From positions 434,001 to 498,000 of the forward strand of contig NZ_CP108025.1 in assembly GCF_041435095.1 (NCBI RefSeq): a stretch of 64,000 bases of DNA, in the 5' to 3' direction. Origin of the DNA: Kitasatospora sp. NBC_00315 (GTDB lineage Bacteria > Actinomycetota > Actinomycetes > Streptomycetales > Streptomycetaceae). Each line of letters begins with the position of its first letter. The first letter of the stretch is position 1. The position numbers and the translations under genes are program-made. Shown piece by piece: positions 8,210 to 16,013 of the stretch. The notes under the pieces are model-generated. The model worked only from the letters and a program-made list of their open reading frames with translations. It was not told the origin of the DNA and searched no databases.

Positions 8210-8242
8210 GGTGGATCATCCTCTCGGTACTGCGGATCTGAG

Positions 8243-8263
8243 CGTACGTCAGTATATGGTACG
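8243..8263. promoter_or_regulatory. Candidate TetR operator between divergent genes
   Basis: CGTAC and GTACG arms are separated by 11 bases, in the 83-bp space between the TetR gene and the patatin-like gene. The inner bases are not symmetrical, so the site is weak and rests mostly on position. Confidence 0.35.
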
Positions 8264-8292
8264 ACTGTTTCAATAACGGGAAGGAGACAGTC

Positions 8293-9147
8293 ATGCACAC
8301 ATTTGACCGGGCACTCGCACTGGGCGCCGGAGGCCCCGTTGGTGCGGCCTGGATGGCCGGACTGGCCTGCGGACTGGGCCGCGGCGGAGTGGATCTCAGC
8401 GAGGCCGATCTGATCATCGGCACGTCGACTGGCGCGATCATCGGCGCAGTACTGGCCACCGGTCAGGACCTCGACCGGCTCGCCACCCCAGTACGCCCCG
8501 CCGACACCAACAGCACCCCGCCCCAGGTGGACGGGCGCCGGCTGGGCGAGGCGTTCGCTGTGCTGGGCAGTGCCGCCTCGAACCCAGCCGAGGCCTGGCG
8601 CCGAGTGGGCCAGATCGCGCTCGCCGCCGAAACCGGCCCCGAGCAGGCACATGTCACCCGGATGCGCGCCATGGCCGGCGCAGACCAATGGCCGGACCGG
8701 AAGCTGCTCATCACCGCGATGGACGCCGAGACCGGCGAGCAGGAGGTCTTCGACCGCGCGAGTGGCGCACCGCTGCCCTGCGTCGTGGCGGCAAGCACGG
8801 CCTTCCCGGGCATCTACCCACCGATCACCATCAACGGCCGCCGATACATGGACGGCTCTCTGCGGTCGGCAACCAACGCCGCACTTGCGGCCGGAGCCCG
8901 CACGCTCGTCGTGATCGACCCGCAGGCGCATTTGTTTCCCCGGGAGTTGCTCCAGCAGGAGCTGGCGGTCGCCGCGGCGCACACAGTGGTGACCGTCGAG
9001 CCCGATTCGGCATCAATACGCGCATTCGGCTCGGACCTCAACGACCGCACGGCCTGGGAACCGGCCTACCAGGCGGGCCTTCGCCAGGCCACCGACGCCG
9101 CAGAGCAGCTCCGACTCGCGTGGCAGACCGGATCCGACACGGACTGA
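8293..9147 (+). CDS. Patatin-like phospholipase
   Basis: A 284-residue cytoplasmic acyl hydrolase of the patatin family. It has the glycine-rich oxyanion loop GAGGPVGA (11-18), the nucleophile elbow GTSTG with Ser45, and the dyad aspartate in MDGS (Asp187, where the family more often has DGG or DGA). The segment CVVAASTAFPGIYPPITING is the usual conserved block before the Asp. A GGGAAGGAGA ribosome binding site precedes the ATG. It is divergent from the TetR gene at 7649-8209, which probably controls it. The substrate would be a lipid ester; nothing narrows it further. Confidence 0.85.
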   Translation: MHTFDRALALGAGGPVGAAWMAGLACGLGRGGVDLSEADLIIGTSTGAIIGAVLATGQDLDRLATPVRPADTNSTPPQVDGRRLGEAFAVLGSAASNPAEAWRRVGQIALAAETGPEQAHVTRMRAMAGADQWPDRKLLITAMDAETGEQEVFDRASGAPLPCVVAASTAFPGIYPPITINGRRYMDGSLRSATNAALAAGARTLVVIDPQAHLFPRELLQQELAVAAAHTVVTVEPDSASIRAFGSDLNDRTAWEPAYQAGLRQATDAAEQLRLAWQTGSDTD

Positions 9148-9272
9148 GCGTCCGCCCGATCTCCGGAGTGGCGCTGCCCCGCCCTCGGCCCTGGCCCTAT
9201 CGACGGCTGATCCGCGACCACCCACCAACCGTCAGCAGGCCGTCCGGTCACGATCTACCGCTGGAGTACTGA

Positions 9273-9480
9273 GTGGCCAAGTGGTGCGCGGAGGCGATCG
9301 AGCTGCTCCGGAGGAACTCCGGCTCAACCGCGATCATGGAGAGCGAGCCCATCCAGCGGGGCTGGCGCGACGCGCGTGTCATCACCCTGCACGGCGCGCT
9401 CAATCTCGAAGCCCTCTCCGAGAACTACGGCAGGCTGATGGCCGGAGCCCAGCCGCACGAGTTCGAGGGGATCACGACCC
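9273..9480 (+). pseudogene. Acyl-CoA dehydrogenase C-terminal fragment
   Basis: About 70 codons read like the last helices of an acyl-CoA dehydrogenase-fold flavoprotein: AIELLRRNSGSTAIMESEPI, QRGWRDARVITLHGALNLEA, then LSENYGRLMAGAQPHEFEG. This includes the helix whose Arg contacts FAD in the partner subunit. No upstream FAD-binding or catalytic domain is present, and the frame continues into low-complexity sequence. It is the isolated 3' end of a deleted gene of the DszC/indole-oxygenase-like subgroup. Confidence 0.6.
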
Positions 9481-9616
9481 TGAACCGCTTAGCCCCGGCC
9501 CCGCCGACCAGGAGCACCCGAGCACGTTCGGGGCGCGCAGGGCGGCCGGGCGGACTGCCCGACGAGCAGCCGCGGACCCGCCCCCGCGGGTAGGCGGCGT
9601 CCGCTCCGGCCGCGAC

Positions 9617-9985
9617 TCAGGCGTGAGCGGCGGGGCGTCGGTCGGGAGTGCGGAGGTAGGCGATCGCCATGTCGCCGAGGTCCTCCGCGTACCGGCGCAG
9701 GGCGGCCTCGCCGGCGGGGGGATCGGGGTGTACGGAGGTGTGGAAGCAGGCGCCGAGGACGGCGCGGGCCACGGTGTCGAGCGCCGCCTGCGGATCGGAG
9801 CGCAGGATCTGGCCGGCGTAGGGGGCCGCGGCTTCGAACAGGAGGCGCTGGATCTCGGTGATGGTGCGGGCCCCCCGCTCCAGGGCACTCGTGCCCCGCG
9901 CCCGCAGCAGCTCCGGAAAGAGGTTGCTGCTGTCGGCGAAGGACTGCAGCAGCGCCCGCGCATAGGCGTCCACGCCCACACCTTC
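9617..9985 (-). pseudogene. TetR-family regulator, N-terminal DNA-binding part missing
   Basis: The minus frame to the stop at 9617 encodes about 120 residues of a TetR C-terminal domain (VDAYARALLQSFADSSNLFP, ALERGARTITEIQRLLFEAA, then AALDTVARAVLGACFHTSVH). Upstream of about 9985 the same frame becomes Arg/Pro/Val-rich non-protein sequence and no helix-turn-helix is found in any frame. The fragment lies tail-to-tail with the acyl-CoA dehydrogenase remnant, so a once functional enzyme/regulator pair may have been lost in one deletion. Confidence 0.6.
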
Positions 9986-10278
9986 GAGGTCGGCGAGACC
10001 GTGATCGGTATGTCCGACTGGCCGGACGGGGCGTCGGACGGATCGCTCAGCCGGCCGGGCGACACCTCGCGCCACCGGTACCTCTCGCCACCGCACCGGC
10101 ACCGGCCGCCTCACCATGGCGAGTGGTACGTGACCTGGACACCTGGCAGGTGCCGCGCGCCCTGCACATCCGACCCACCGGATATTTCCCGGGGCCGCCG
10201 CACGGCGTACCCGGCAGGAGCATCAGGCACACTGGCAACTGCTGTAACGTGAACATCACGCAGCGTGGTTTCGAAGCT

Positions 10279-10309
10279 CGTCCACGGTGATGGCGCCGTG
10301 GACGTTTTT
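10279..10309 (+). promoter_or_regulatory. Terminator-like hairpin with T-run in csp leader
   Basis: A perfect 9-bp stem, CGTCCACGG and CCGTGGACG with an 8-base loop, is followed directly by TTTTTG. It lies 79 nt before the cold-shock start codon, inside the presumed 5' untranslated region. T-runs are very rare in this GC-rich sequence, so the hairpin plus T-run looks like an intrinsic terminator or attenuator. The csp gene at 54484 has the same layout. Confidence 0.6.
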
Positions 10310-10388
10310 GCTGTCCAGCATCCTCCGGACCAGGCGGTCGTCTCCAGGTTCCGCGCCGCGTGAACCTGTCCCCCAGAAGGAGAAAAGC

Positions 10389-10592
10389 ATGGCTACCGGC
10401 ACCGTGAAGTGGTTCAACGCCGAAAAGGGCTTCGGCTTCATCGAGCAGGACGGCGGCGGTCCGGACGTGTTCGCCCACTACTCGAACATCGCCAGCCAGG
10501 GATTCCGTGAGCTTCAGGAGGGCCAGAAGGTGTCCTTCGACATCACGCAGGGACCGAAGGGCCCCCAGGCCGAGAACATCGTCACGGCGTAG
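10389..10592 (+). CDS. Cold-shock protein, CspA family
   Basis: A 67-residue single cold-shock domain protein ([20 protein letters not shown]). RNP1 is KGFGFIE (13-19) and RNP2 is VFAHYS (27-32), the nucleic-acid-binding surface of the OB-fold. It is an RNA chaperone that melts secondary structure and can act as an antiterminator. AGAAGGAG is the ribosome binding site 7-8 bases before the ATG. The gene is preceded by a terminator-like leader and followed by a strong hairpin at 10602. It is a close paralogue of the protein at 54484-54687, differing mainly in residues 36-55 and the C-terminus. Confidence 0.95.
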   Translation: MATGTVKWFNAEKGFGFIEQDGGGPDVFAHYSNIASQGFRELQEGQKVSFDITQGPKGPQAENIVTA

Positions 10593-10601
10593 GCCGCTTT
10601 C

Positions 10602-10638
10602 GAGGGCCCGGCGGCACACCGCGTGCCGCCGGGCCCTC
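10602..10638 (+). terminator. Hairpin terminator after csp
   Basis: A perfect 16-bp stem (GAGGGCCCGGCGGCAC with its complement) and a 5-base loop start 10 bases after the csp stop. There is no T-run, as is common for actinomycete terminators. It may also serve the convergent gene at 10688. Confidence 0.85.
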
Positions 10639-10687
10639 ACCGCTCCGCGCCCCGCCGCTGTGCCCCACCCGCACGGACTGCGGTGGG

Positions 10688-11839
10688 TCACGGACATGAG
10701 GAGGTGACCGTGTTGCTCCAGAAGCGGTCGGTGAGGTCGTGCGGATCGCGACGGCCGTCATTGGCCGAGAAGCTGATGCTGATACCGGAAAGACACGGCA
10801 CGGGAAGGTCGATGGCTATCGAGCCCTGCGGGAGCGCCCGAGTCGTCCAGTAGACGTTGAAGACCCCGTCCGCACCGACCCGAGTTCCGCGGATCGTGAC
10901 CTCCGCACCGGCGATGAAGCCGGAGCCCGTCAGGTGGAAGACAGTGCTCTCCCCGGAACCGCTCGTCGACACGTCAACTCGGGGTCGGACCGCGCTCGGA
11001 GGCGGTTGCGCGGGCTGCGTGACCGGCGGCGGGGGTGTCGGGGGCGCCGGGGGCTGCGGGGTCGGGGGCTTCGGCAACCAGGCCCACAACGTGCCGTCCG
11101 TCTTGACTGCCCAAGGCAGGTCGAACCGAGCAGCCGAGATCCTGCTGAACCCGTCGCCCGAGACCTTGAGAAACCCTGTTCCATCCGTCGTGGTCCACAC
11201 CGTCCCGTCCGTGGCGACCAGCCAGACCTTCCCTTCGACGCTCACGGAGATGTCGGCCCACGACTTGTCCTGGCCGCCTTCGGCGGGCCGCCAGACCCCG
11301 TCGGACGTCTGGCGGAACAGATTCGCACTGGGATGAAAGCTGATCCCCCACAGGTCGCCCGTGTTCCGGCCCGCAAGACGCTTGAACGGAATCAGCGAAC
11401 TCATCTCCTGGAACGTCCGGCCGTCGGCCGTCCGCCAAATCGCCCCGTCGTCGCGCACGATCCATACGGCCGCCTTGTGTACCGTGACGTCCACCAGCGG
11501 TTCGATTCCGTTCGGTACCGGTATGTTGCTCCACATCCCCTCCGGCCCACGCCGCCAGAGCACCCTCTGGGCCGTCACCACCCACAATCCGTCGTCGAGC
11601 GCCACGGCCAGGCCGGTGACACCACCAGGGCTCGGTTCCTGGCCCGCAACCTGCGGGGGGAAGGGACCGCCGCCGTGACGCCAGAGCGTCCCGTCCTTGG
11701 CCGCCGACCAGACCTCGGGGAACGACGCGTCCTCCCGGATCGCCAGATCGAGAAACTGCGGGAACACCACCGGGGACCCGGCGGCTCCGGCGATGTCGAC
11801 CACGTATCTCGGCGTCCATATTTTTTCCATGGCACCCAC
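10688..11839 (-). CDS. Tectonin-type beta-propeller protein with C-terminal Ig-like domain
   Basis: A protein of 380-383 residues (ATG at 11830 or GTG at 11839). Residues about 1-255 contain repeated blades of the tectonin kind: AAKDGTLWRHGGG, LDDGLWVVTAQRVLWRR, RDDGAIWRTADG, VEGKVWLVATDGTVWTTTDG and AVKTDGTLWAWL. A Pro-rich linker (PPTPQPPAPPTPPPPVTQPA) follows, then about 100 residues resembling an Ig-like or IPT/TIG sandwich (STVFHLTGSGFIAGAEVTIR) that end in Cys-Pro. No signal peptide or membrane anchor is visible, so export, if any, would be non-classical. Tectonin propellers bind glycans or lipopolysaccharide in other systems; the ligand here is unknown. It stands alone, convergent with csp. 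Confidence 0.7.
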   Translation of the reverse strand: MGAMEKIWTPRYVVDIAGAAGSPVVFPQFLDLAIREDASFPEVWSAAKDGTLWRHGGGPFPPQVAGQEPSPGGVTGLAVALDDGLWVVTAQRVLWRRGPEGMWSNIPVPNGIEPLVDVTVHKAAVWIVRDDGAIWRTADGRTFQEMSSLIPFKRLAGRNTGDLWGISFHPSANLFRQTSDGVWRPAEGGQDKSWADISVSVEGKVWLVATDGTVWTTTDGTGFLKVSGDGFSRISAARFDLPWAVKTDGTLWAWLPKPPTPQPPAPPTPPPPVTQPAQPPPSAVRPRVDVSTSGSGESTVFHLTGSGFIAGAEVTIRGTRVGADGVFNVYWTTRALPQGSIAIDLPVPCLSGISISFSANDGRRDPHDLTDRFWSNTVTSSCP

Positions 11840-12125
11840 TCGTCAAGTGCTTCACCATCGCGCGACGGACCACTACGCGGAGAACCAGCCGTGCGAACGA
11901 CCGGTCAGTTCGATGTCACGGACCACAGGGCGACCCCATCGGGCAAGAGCCGCCCGCCGGCGCAGAGGGAATCGGCCCTGTCGTCGTGACGGGCTGCACG
12001 AGGCCCTCTCCGACCGTACGCCGAAGCCACCCCCCACACATCCCGACTCGATCCCGGCCGCGCCGAGGCGTCCCTCCCGGTAGGTGCCGTTGGCGTCGGT
12101 GTTGCAGGTGCCCTGGAGCCCGTGG

Positions 12126-12515
12126 TCAACCGCGCCGATGCGCGGGCCCCTCCGCTACCGGCGTGCCGGCGTCCGGGCTCACCCGTAGCACCTGGTCCAC
12201 CCCGGTGCGCCGGAACAGGGCCGCCACCCGCGCGGCCGGGGAGAGCACGTGCAGCACCGCTCCGGCATCCCGGGATCGCAGGTGGGCGCGGATGACGGCG
12301 TTGAGGCCGCCGGAGTCGCAGAACCTCACGCCGGACAGGTCCAGCACCAGCTCGCCCGCCGCGATGACCGCATCCATCACGTCGGCCACCGCCGCGTCCA
12401 GCACACTGCCCGTACGCTGCTCCAGCTCACCGACCACGGCCAGCACCGGGGCCCCGGCTCCCGGCCGCAACCGGACGCTGAACGAAGGCGGATCGACCTG
12501 CCTGGTCGCGGGCAT
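12126..12515 (-). CDS. Anti-anti-sigma factor, STAS domain
   Basis: A 129-residue STAS-domain protein of the SpoIIAA/RsbV type. The core strand PVLAVVGELEQRTG leads to the signature VLDLSGVRFCDSGGLNAVIR, in which Ser68 of D-S-G-G is the residue normally phosphorylated by an anti-sigma kinase. In partner switching the unphosphorylated form binds the kinase and releases a stress sigma factor. No RsbW-like kinase or sigma gene lies nearby, so its partner is elsewhere. Upstream on the same strand is the broken merR gene. Confidence 0.85.
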   Translation of the reverse strand: MPATRQVDPPSFSVRLRPGAGAPVLAVVGELEQRTGSVLDAAVADVMDAVIAAGELVLDLSGVRFCDSGGLNAVIRAHLRSRDAGAVLHVLSPAARVAALFRRTGVDQVLRVSPDAGTPVAEGPAHRRG

Positions 12516-12624
12516 CGCACTCCCCCGCCGCCCGGTGTCCGCCGCCGCCGGTGCGCCCGCGAATCGGGCGCACTCGCCGGCCGGCGTGTTCGGGGCGGAG
12601 CCCCCACCGTAGCGCGCCGCCGCA

Positions 12625-12667
12625 CGCCGTGCTCCGCCGTGCGGGCGAGGACGCGGTGTCAGGTGTC
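12625..12667. repeat. Long-range repeat, left segment (copy at 43634)
   Basis: These 43 bases are identical by eye to 43634-43676. They include the 3' flank and last codons of the broken merR gene; similarity beyond 12667 fades over about 30 bases. Together with 13125-13214 they flank the merR body that is absent at the second locus. Confidence 0.8.
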
Positions 12668-13092
12668 GTCGGTCGGTTTGGTGTCGTGGCTGGGTTTGGT
12701 GTCTTCGGTGGGGCGGCGGAGTTCCTCGTCGAGGTGTAGGGCTTCTTCGAGTTGGTCGTCGAGGATGATGATGCGGCAGGCGGCGTCGACGGGGTGCCCT
12801 GGTCGACGAGGTCGCCCGCCCGCATCGCGATCCGCGGTCGGTAGCGGGAGAATCGGCGGTGGCCGCCCTCCGAGCGCAGGGGCGTGATCAAGCCCTGCTC
12901 GCCCTGAGCGCGCAGGAAGCCGGCGGTGGTACCGGTCATCGCGGCGGCCCGGCCCATGGTGTAGGCGGGATGGTCGTCGTCGAACGAGTCCGCACCGGAG
13001 GTGGAACCGGAGCCGGGATGCGGGGTCGGATGGTGGCCGTGGCCATTGCCTCTTCTCGAACGGTTCGGGCACGCGGCGAGGGGCCCCGGCAC
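12659..13092 (-). pseudogene. MerR-type helix-turn-helix regulator, frameshifted
   Basis: The DNA-binding part is clear: DDHPAYTMGRAAAMTGTTAG, then FLRAQGEQGLITPLRSEGGH and RRFSRYRPRIAMRAGDLVDQ, the MerR winged-helix with its recognition HRRF/Y motif. After DQGTP one base is missing. The true continuation, VDAACRIIILDDQLEEALHL then DEELRRPTEDTKP, is in the next frame and stops at 12659. Intact Streptomyces homologues I recall run straight through GTPVEAACRIIILEDQLEEA. The N-terminus is also unclear, since the best ATG (about 13046, MATATIRP) is in a different frame from the helix-turn-helix. It may be a recent pseudogene or may carry sequencing errors. Confidence 0.65.
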
Positions 13093-13124
13093 CGTGGCGG
13101 CTCCGGGGCCCCGAAGGGATACCT

Positions 13125-13214
13125 CACCATCTACCGGCCTGAGCCGGGTTCCTTATGTCCGCACCACCCCGGGGGAAGGGGCATGCGGGGATCGCGAATG
13201 CGTGACCGGAAACC
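13125..13214. repeat. Long-range repeat, right segment (copy at 43705-43793)
   Basis: About 90 bases upstream of the broken merR gene recur at 43705-43793 with about five differences, including CTACCGGCCTGAGCCGGGTT and GGGGATCGCGAATGCGTGAC. This is non-coding and probably holds the merR promoter. Confidence 0.8.
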
Positions 13215-13881
13215 ACCGTCCTTCGTATCCGGGGGCTCTGCGGTGTCCGCCCGGACGAGAAACCTCACCGGCCGGGCGATCCTGATGGCGCTCCGTCCCC
13301 TCCGTTCGTCCTCCACGAGCACTGACCTGACAATGCGAGTACCGCTGGATCCTCCCAACACGGTTACCGCACAGCACTTCTGAACTGCCGAAACCTGGAA
13401 CCGCAAGGCGACCCCATAGGTCACCCGGTCCGCCGGCCGGCTCCGTCGCCCGTCCTGTACCAACCCTGGCTTGGAACCACACCGGCCGAACCCACCGGCA
13501 CGCGCGCCCGCAGCCCGACGCCTTCACCGGAACACCACGTCCTACCACTGCTGACAGCACCCGGCGGCCCCTGAAACCCGCGAGCCACCCGACCCGGCCA
13601 CCGATCCCGTCACCGAACGACACCAACCCTGGCTCCGAAACCCCGCAACCGTGCCGACCTGCGAACTCACACACAAATCCCGCCAGTTCACGCCTGCCGG
13701 GCACCTCTCGAATGCATTCCTACGAGAGAAACACTAACCACGACACCACGCCATGTCTACTACCGCCAGCACAGATTTCTCCGCGCCCAGTGAGAAGGTA
13801 GTCTTCGCCCCCGTGAGGACGGGCCACAGCCCCGACCGCGGCTCCGAAGCGGTGGGCCGCACCCCAACGAGGAGGCGATCG
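13215..13881. other. Long non-coding stretch between merR relic and small ORF
   Basis: I see no convincing gene in these 667 bases. Open frames exist on both strands but lack ordered protein sequence. The end, from about 13680, is comparatively AT-rich (ACGAGAGAAACACTAACCAC) and probably holds the promoter of the gene at 13882. Confidence 0.5.
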
Positions 13882-14121
13882 GTGCACGAGCGAGGAACCC
13901 CGCCGGCGGTGCGCGCCCCCGCTCCCCATCCCCCGCGCACGAGGACGTCGCTGCTGAGCGCCCTCGCCGAAGCCGTCCGCGATCGCGACGAACACGTCCT
14001 GCGCCGACTGCTCGCGCGCTTCGCCGAACAGGCCGCCCTCACCGACCTGCCCGCCCTACGCCACGCTCTCGACCCTCAGCACCAGCACCCGGCATGGGAA
14101 CAGCCACCGGAGCCCCCGTGA
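13882..14121 (+). CDS. Small hypothetical protein
   Basis: A GTG at 13882 with an AGGAGG ribosome binding site 7 bases upstream gives 79 residues. An in-frame ATG at 13753 would add 43 residues but has no such site. The first 25 residues are Pro/Arg-rich and presumably disordered; the middle is an amphipathic charged helix (LLSALAEAVRDRDEHVLRRL followed by LARFAEQAALTDLPALRHAL), and the tail is Pro-rich. No motif is recognised. The helical hairpin could mediate protein contacts, but function is unknown. Confidence 0.5.
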   Translation: MHERGTPPAVRAPAPHPPRTRTSLLSALAEAVRDRDEHVLRRLLARFAEQAALTDLPALRHALDPQHQHPAWEQPPEPP

Positions 14122-14218
14122 GCGGGAGGACGACCGGTCGCGCAGCGCGGTGGGGAGGCCGGACTCGGCGTACCGGACGGTCTGCACGGTGCCGGGACGG
14201 CTTGCGAACCGAGCGGTG

Positions 14219-14569
14219 TCACAGGTCGGTGGCCCGTTCGTGCCGAGGCTCGTACATGCCCACATCGCCGCCGCCGGGCAGACGGAGCCTGGTCAGTCGT
14301 CCCCAGCGCTCCTCTGTGACCGGTTGCGTGAACTCCACGCCCTTCGCGGTCAGAGCCTGCATCGTGGCTTTGACGTCGTCGCACATCAGAAAGAGCTCCT
14401 GGGTCTCCGGCCCGGTGGTGGGGTGCACCGCGACCTCGGCCGGCGGGAGCCTGAAGATCGGCCAACCGCCTCCCGCGTCGACATGGGGATACTCCAGTAC
14501 GTCCCTGAAGAAGTCGCGGTCCGCCGCTGCGTCACGGCTGTGGATGACGATGTGAGCACCGTTGATCAT
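14219..14569 (-). CDS. VOC (glyoxalase/bleomycin-resistance fold) protein
   Basis: A 116-residue protein with one complete vicinal-oxygen-chelate unit: MINGAHIVIHSRDAAADRDF at the start, PIFRLPPAEVAVHPTTGPET in the middle and GVEFTQPVTEERWGRLTRLR followed by LPGGGDVGMYEPRH at the end. This is the beta-alpha-beta-beta-beta pattern of small glyoxalase-like proteins in a two-module layout. Candidate metal ligands are His9 and the C-terminal Glu of MYEPRH. Function could be metabolite isomerisation or drug binding. A longer in-frame extension exists upstream but is low complexity, so I start at 14569. Confidence 0.8.
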   Translation of the reverse strand: MINGAHIVIHSRDAAADRDFFRDVLEYPHVDAGGGWPIFRLPPAEVAVHPTTGPETQELFLMCDDVKATMQALTAKGVEFTQPVTEERWGRLTRLRLPGGGDVGMYEPRHERATDL

Positions 14570-14869
14570 GGGGCCAGAGTAGAAGCCGCCGCCCACGCCG
14601 GCCCGGGACACACGGGACGGCAGCAATGGCCGTGCTCCAGTCGGCGGGCGCCCGACCCGCTGCCGCCGGTGAGTACGAGGCGATGTCGGACGCCGACCCG
14701 CGGCGGGGCCCGTCCGCCGCGGCGGACCTGCCCACCTTTCACGCCCGGCTCCGGGACACCCCGGCGATCCTCGTCCTCCGGTGGCTGTGCCGGACATCAA
14801 GCCGGGCGCCCTCCTCCACCCTCCGTCAACCCGGGGAAGGCGCCACGTCAGGCGCTCACACGGGGAGTG
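14570..14869. other. Intergenic region
   Basis: No gene is supported in these 300 bases. A plus-strand frame from 14626 is open but has composition unlike a folded protein. Confidence 0.4.
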
Positions 14870-15415
14870 TCAGCCCATGCTCTTGGCGCCGTCCAGGGCC
14901 TCGCGGATGATGTCGGCGTGGCCGGCGTGTTGGGCGGTCTCGGCGATGACGTGGAGCAGGACGCGACGGGCGGACCACTGGACGTCGCCGTCGAACCAGG
15001 GCGCCTTCGGCAGCGGGTGGGAGACGTCCAGGTCGGGCAGGGTGGCGACCAGATCGTCCGTACGGCGGGCGGCCTCGGCGTAGTCGGCGAGCACACCCGC
15101 CAGTGTCTCCCCGGGCAGCAGCCTGAAGCCGTCCTGGCGGTGGGCCCAGTCCTCCTCGGTCATGGCGGTGAAGTCCGGCATCGCGGACGGGCCTTCGAGG
15201 ATGAACCCGATCCAGCTCTTCTCGACCGCGGTGACGTGCTTGACCAGGCCGCCCACGCAGAGCTCGCTCACGGTGGAGCACTCGGCGGCCTGAGCGTCGG
15301 TCAGTTCGTTGGCGGTGAGGCGCAGAAAGTGCCGCGCCTTGCCGAGTTGCTCCAGCAGATCCGCGCGCTCGCCGGTGAGCGCCGGGGCCAGGGGGTGGGT
15401 GGTGGGCTCGGTCAT
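14870..15415 (-). CDS. DinB-family protein (DUF664)
   Basis: A 181-residue four-helix-bundle protein of the DinB/YfiT superfamily, beginning MTEPTTHPLAPALTGERADL. The metal-site residues are present: His60 in GLVKHVTAVEKSW, and His163 and His166 in HVIAETAQHAGHADIIREAL, the family's signature last helix. Related enzymes are bacillithiol- or mycothiol-dependent transferases; in actinomycetes mycothiol is the natural cofactor, but this subfamily is uncharacterised. AAGGCGGAGAAG provides a ribosome binding site before the ATG. Confidence 0.85.
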   Translation of the reverse strand: MTEPTTHPLAPALTGERADLLEQLGKARHFLRLTANELTDAQAAECSTVSELCVGGLVKHVTAVEKSWIGFILEGPSAMPDFTAMTEEDWAHRQDGFRLLPGETLAGVLADYAEAARRTDDLVATLPDLDVSHPLPKAPWFDGDVQWSARRVLLHVIAETAQHAGHADIIREALDGAKSMG

Positions 15416-15641
15416 GATCTTCTCCGCCTTCGTGAGGTGTCGTCCCGTCGACGAGAGAAACGATAGGACGGATCTAGGCCAGGAAACGACCTAGATCGAC
15501 AGCTGCCCGGGCCGGTCGTTGCGCGTCGGCCCGGGCCGAAGCGGATCGATGCCGGGCCGAAGCGGATCGGTGCCGGCCCGAAAGGCGACGGCGGCGGCCC
15601 GGGCACGAGGGTGGCGACGGCGGCGGCCCGGACGGCGAGCG

Positions 15642-16013
15642 TCACTCCTCCCCGGAGAACCGTCCCCAGGCGGACTGGCGGGTGATGCCGAGGGCCTCCC
15701 CGATCCGCGCCCAGGTCACCTCCCGTCGCCGCAGCTCCCGGACCCACGTGCGCAGGTTGGACTCGACCTGGTCGGCCACCGCCGCAACGCGGGGCAGGTG
15801 GTCGAGCATCTTCTCGTCGGCCATCGAGTCCCACAGCGGCATCTGCAGGTCGACCGGCCCGCCGCGGTGCTGCGCGACGATGGACGCCGCCAGATCCACG
15901 CACTCGTTGCAGATCTGGACCCCCGGCCCGGCCACCAGCTTGTCCACCTCGATGTCGCTCTTGCCGCAGAAGGAGCAGCGCGGGTTCTCGTGATCGGCCG
16001 TGTCCGTGGGCAT
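15642..16013 (-). CDS. ClpX-type zinc-finger protein with C-terminal HTH
   Basis: A 123-residue protein. The N-terminus is a C4 zinc finger like that of ClpX (CSFCGKSD with Cys13 and Cys16; ICNECVDLA with Cys35 and Cys38). No AAA+ ATPase domain follows. Instead, after a short linker, there is a helical segment ([20 protein letters not shown]) and a helix-turn-helix-like end ([20 protein letters not shown]). In ClpX the finger mediates dimerisation and adaptor or substrate binding, so this could be a small DNA-binding regulator or Clp-related adaptor. GAGAGGA precedes the ATG at 16013 with good spacing, which excludes the longer upstream frame. Confidence 0.8.
   Translation of the reverse strand: MPTDTADHENPRCSFCGKSDIEVDKLVAGPGVQICNECVDLAASIVAQHRGGPVDLQMPLWDSMADEKMLDHLPRVAAVADQVESNLRTWVRELRRREVTWARIGEALGITRQSAWGRFSGEE

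Noticed and set aside
11905..12129. Coding-like minus fragment (HGLQGTCNTDANGTYREGRL) left of the STAS gene
   Set aside because: Only about 25 residues look ordered, no start or stop frames it and no family is recognised.
13153..13704. A 183-codon minus-strand open frame before the small gene at 13882
   Set aside because: Low-complexity Gly/Arg/Val sequence without ordered blocks; long chance frames are expected at this GC content.
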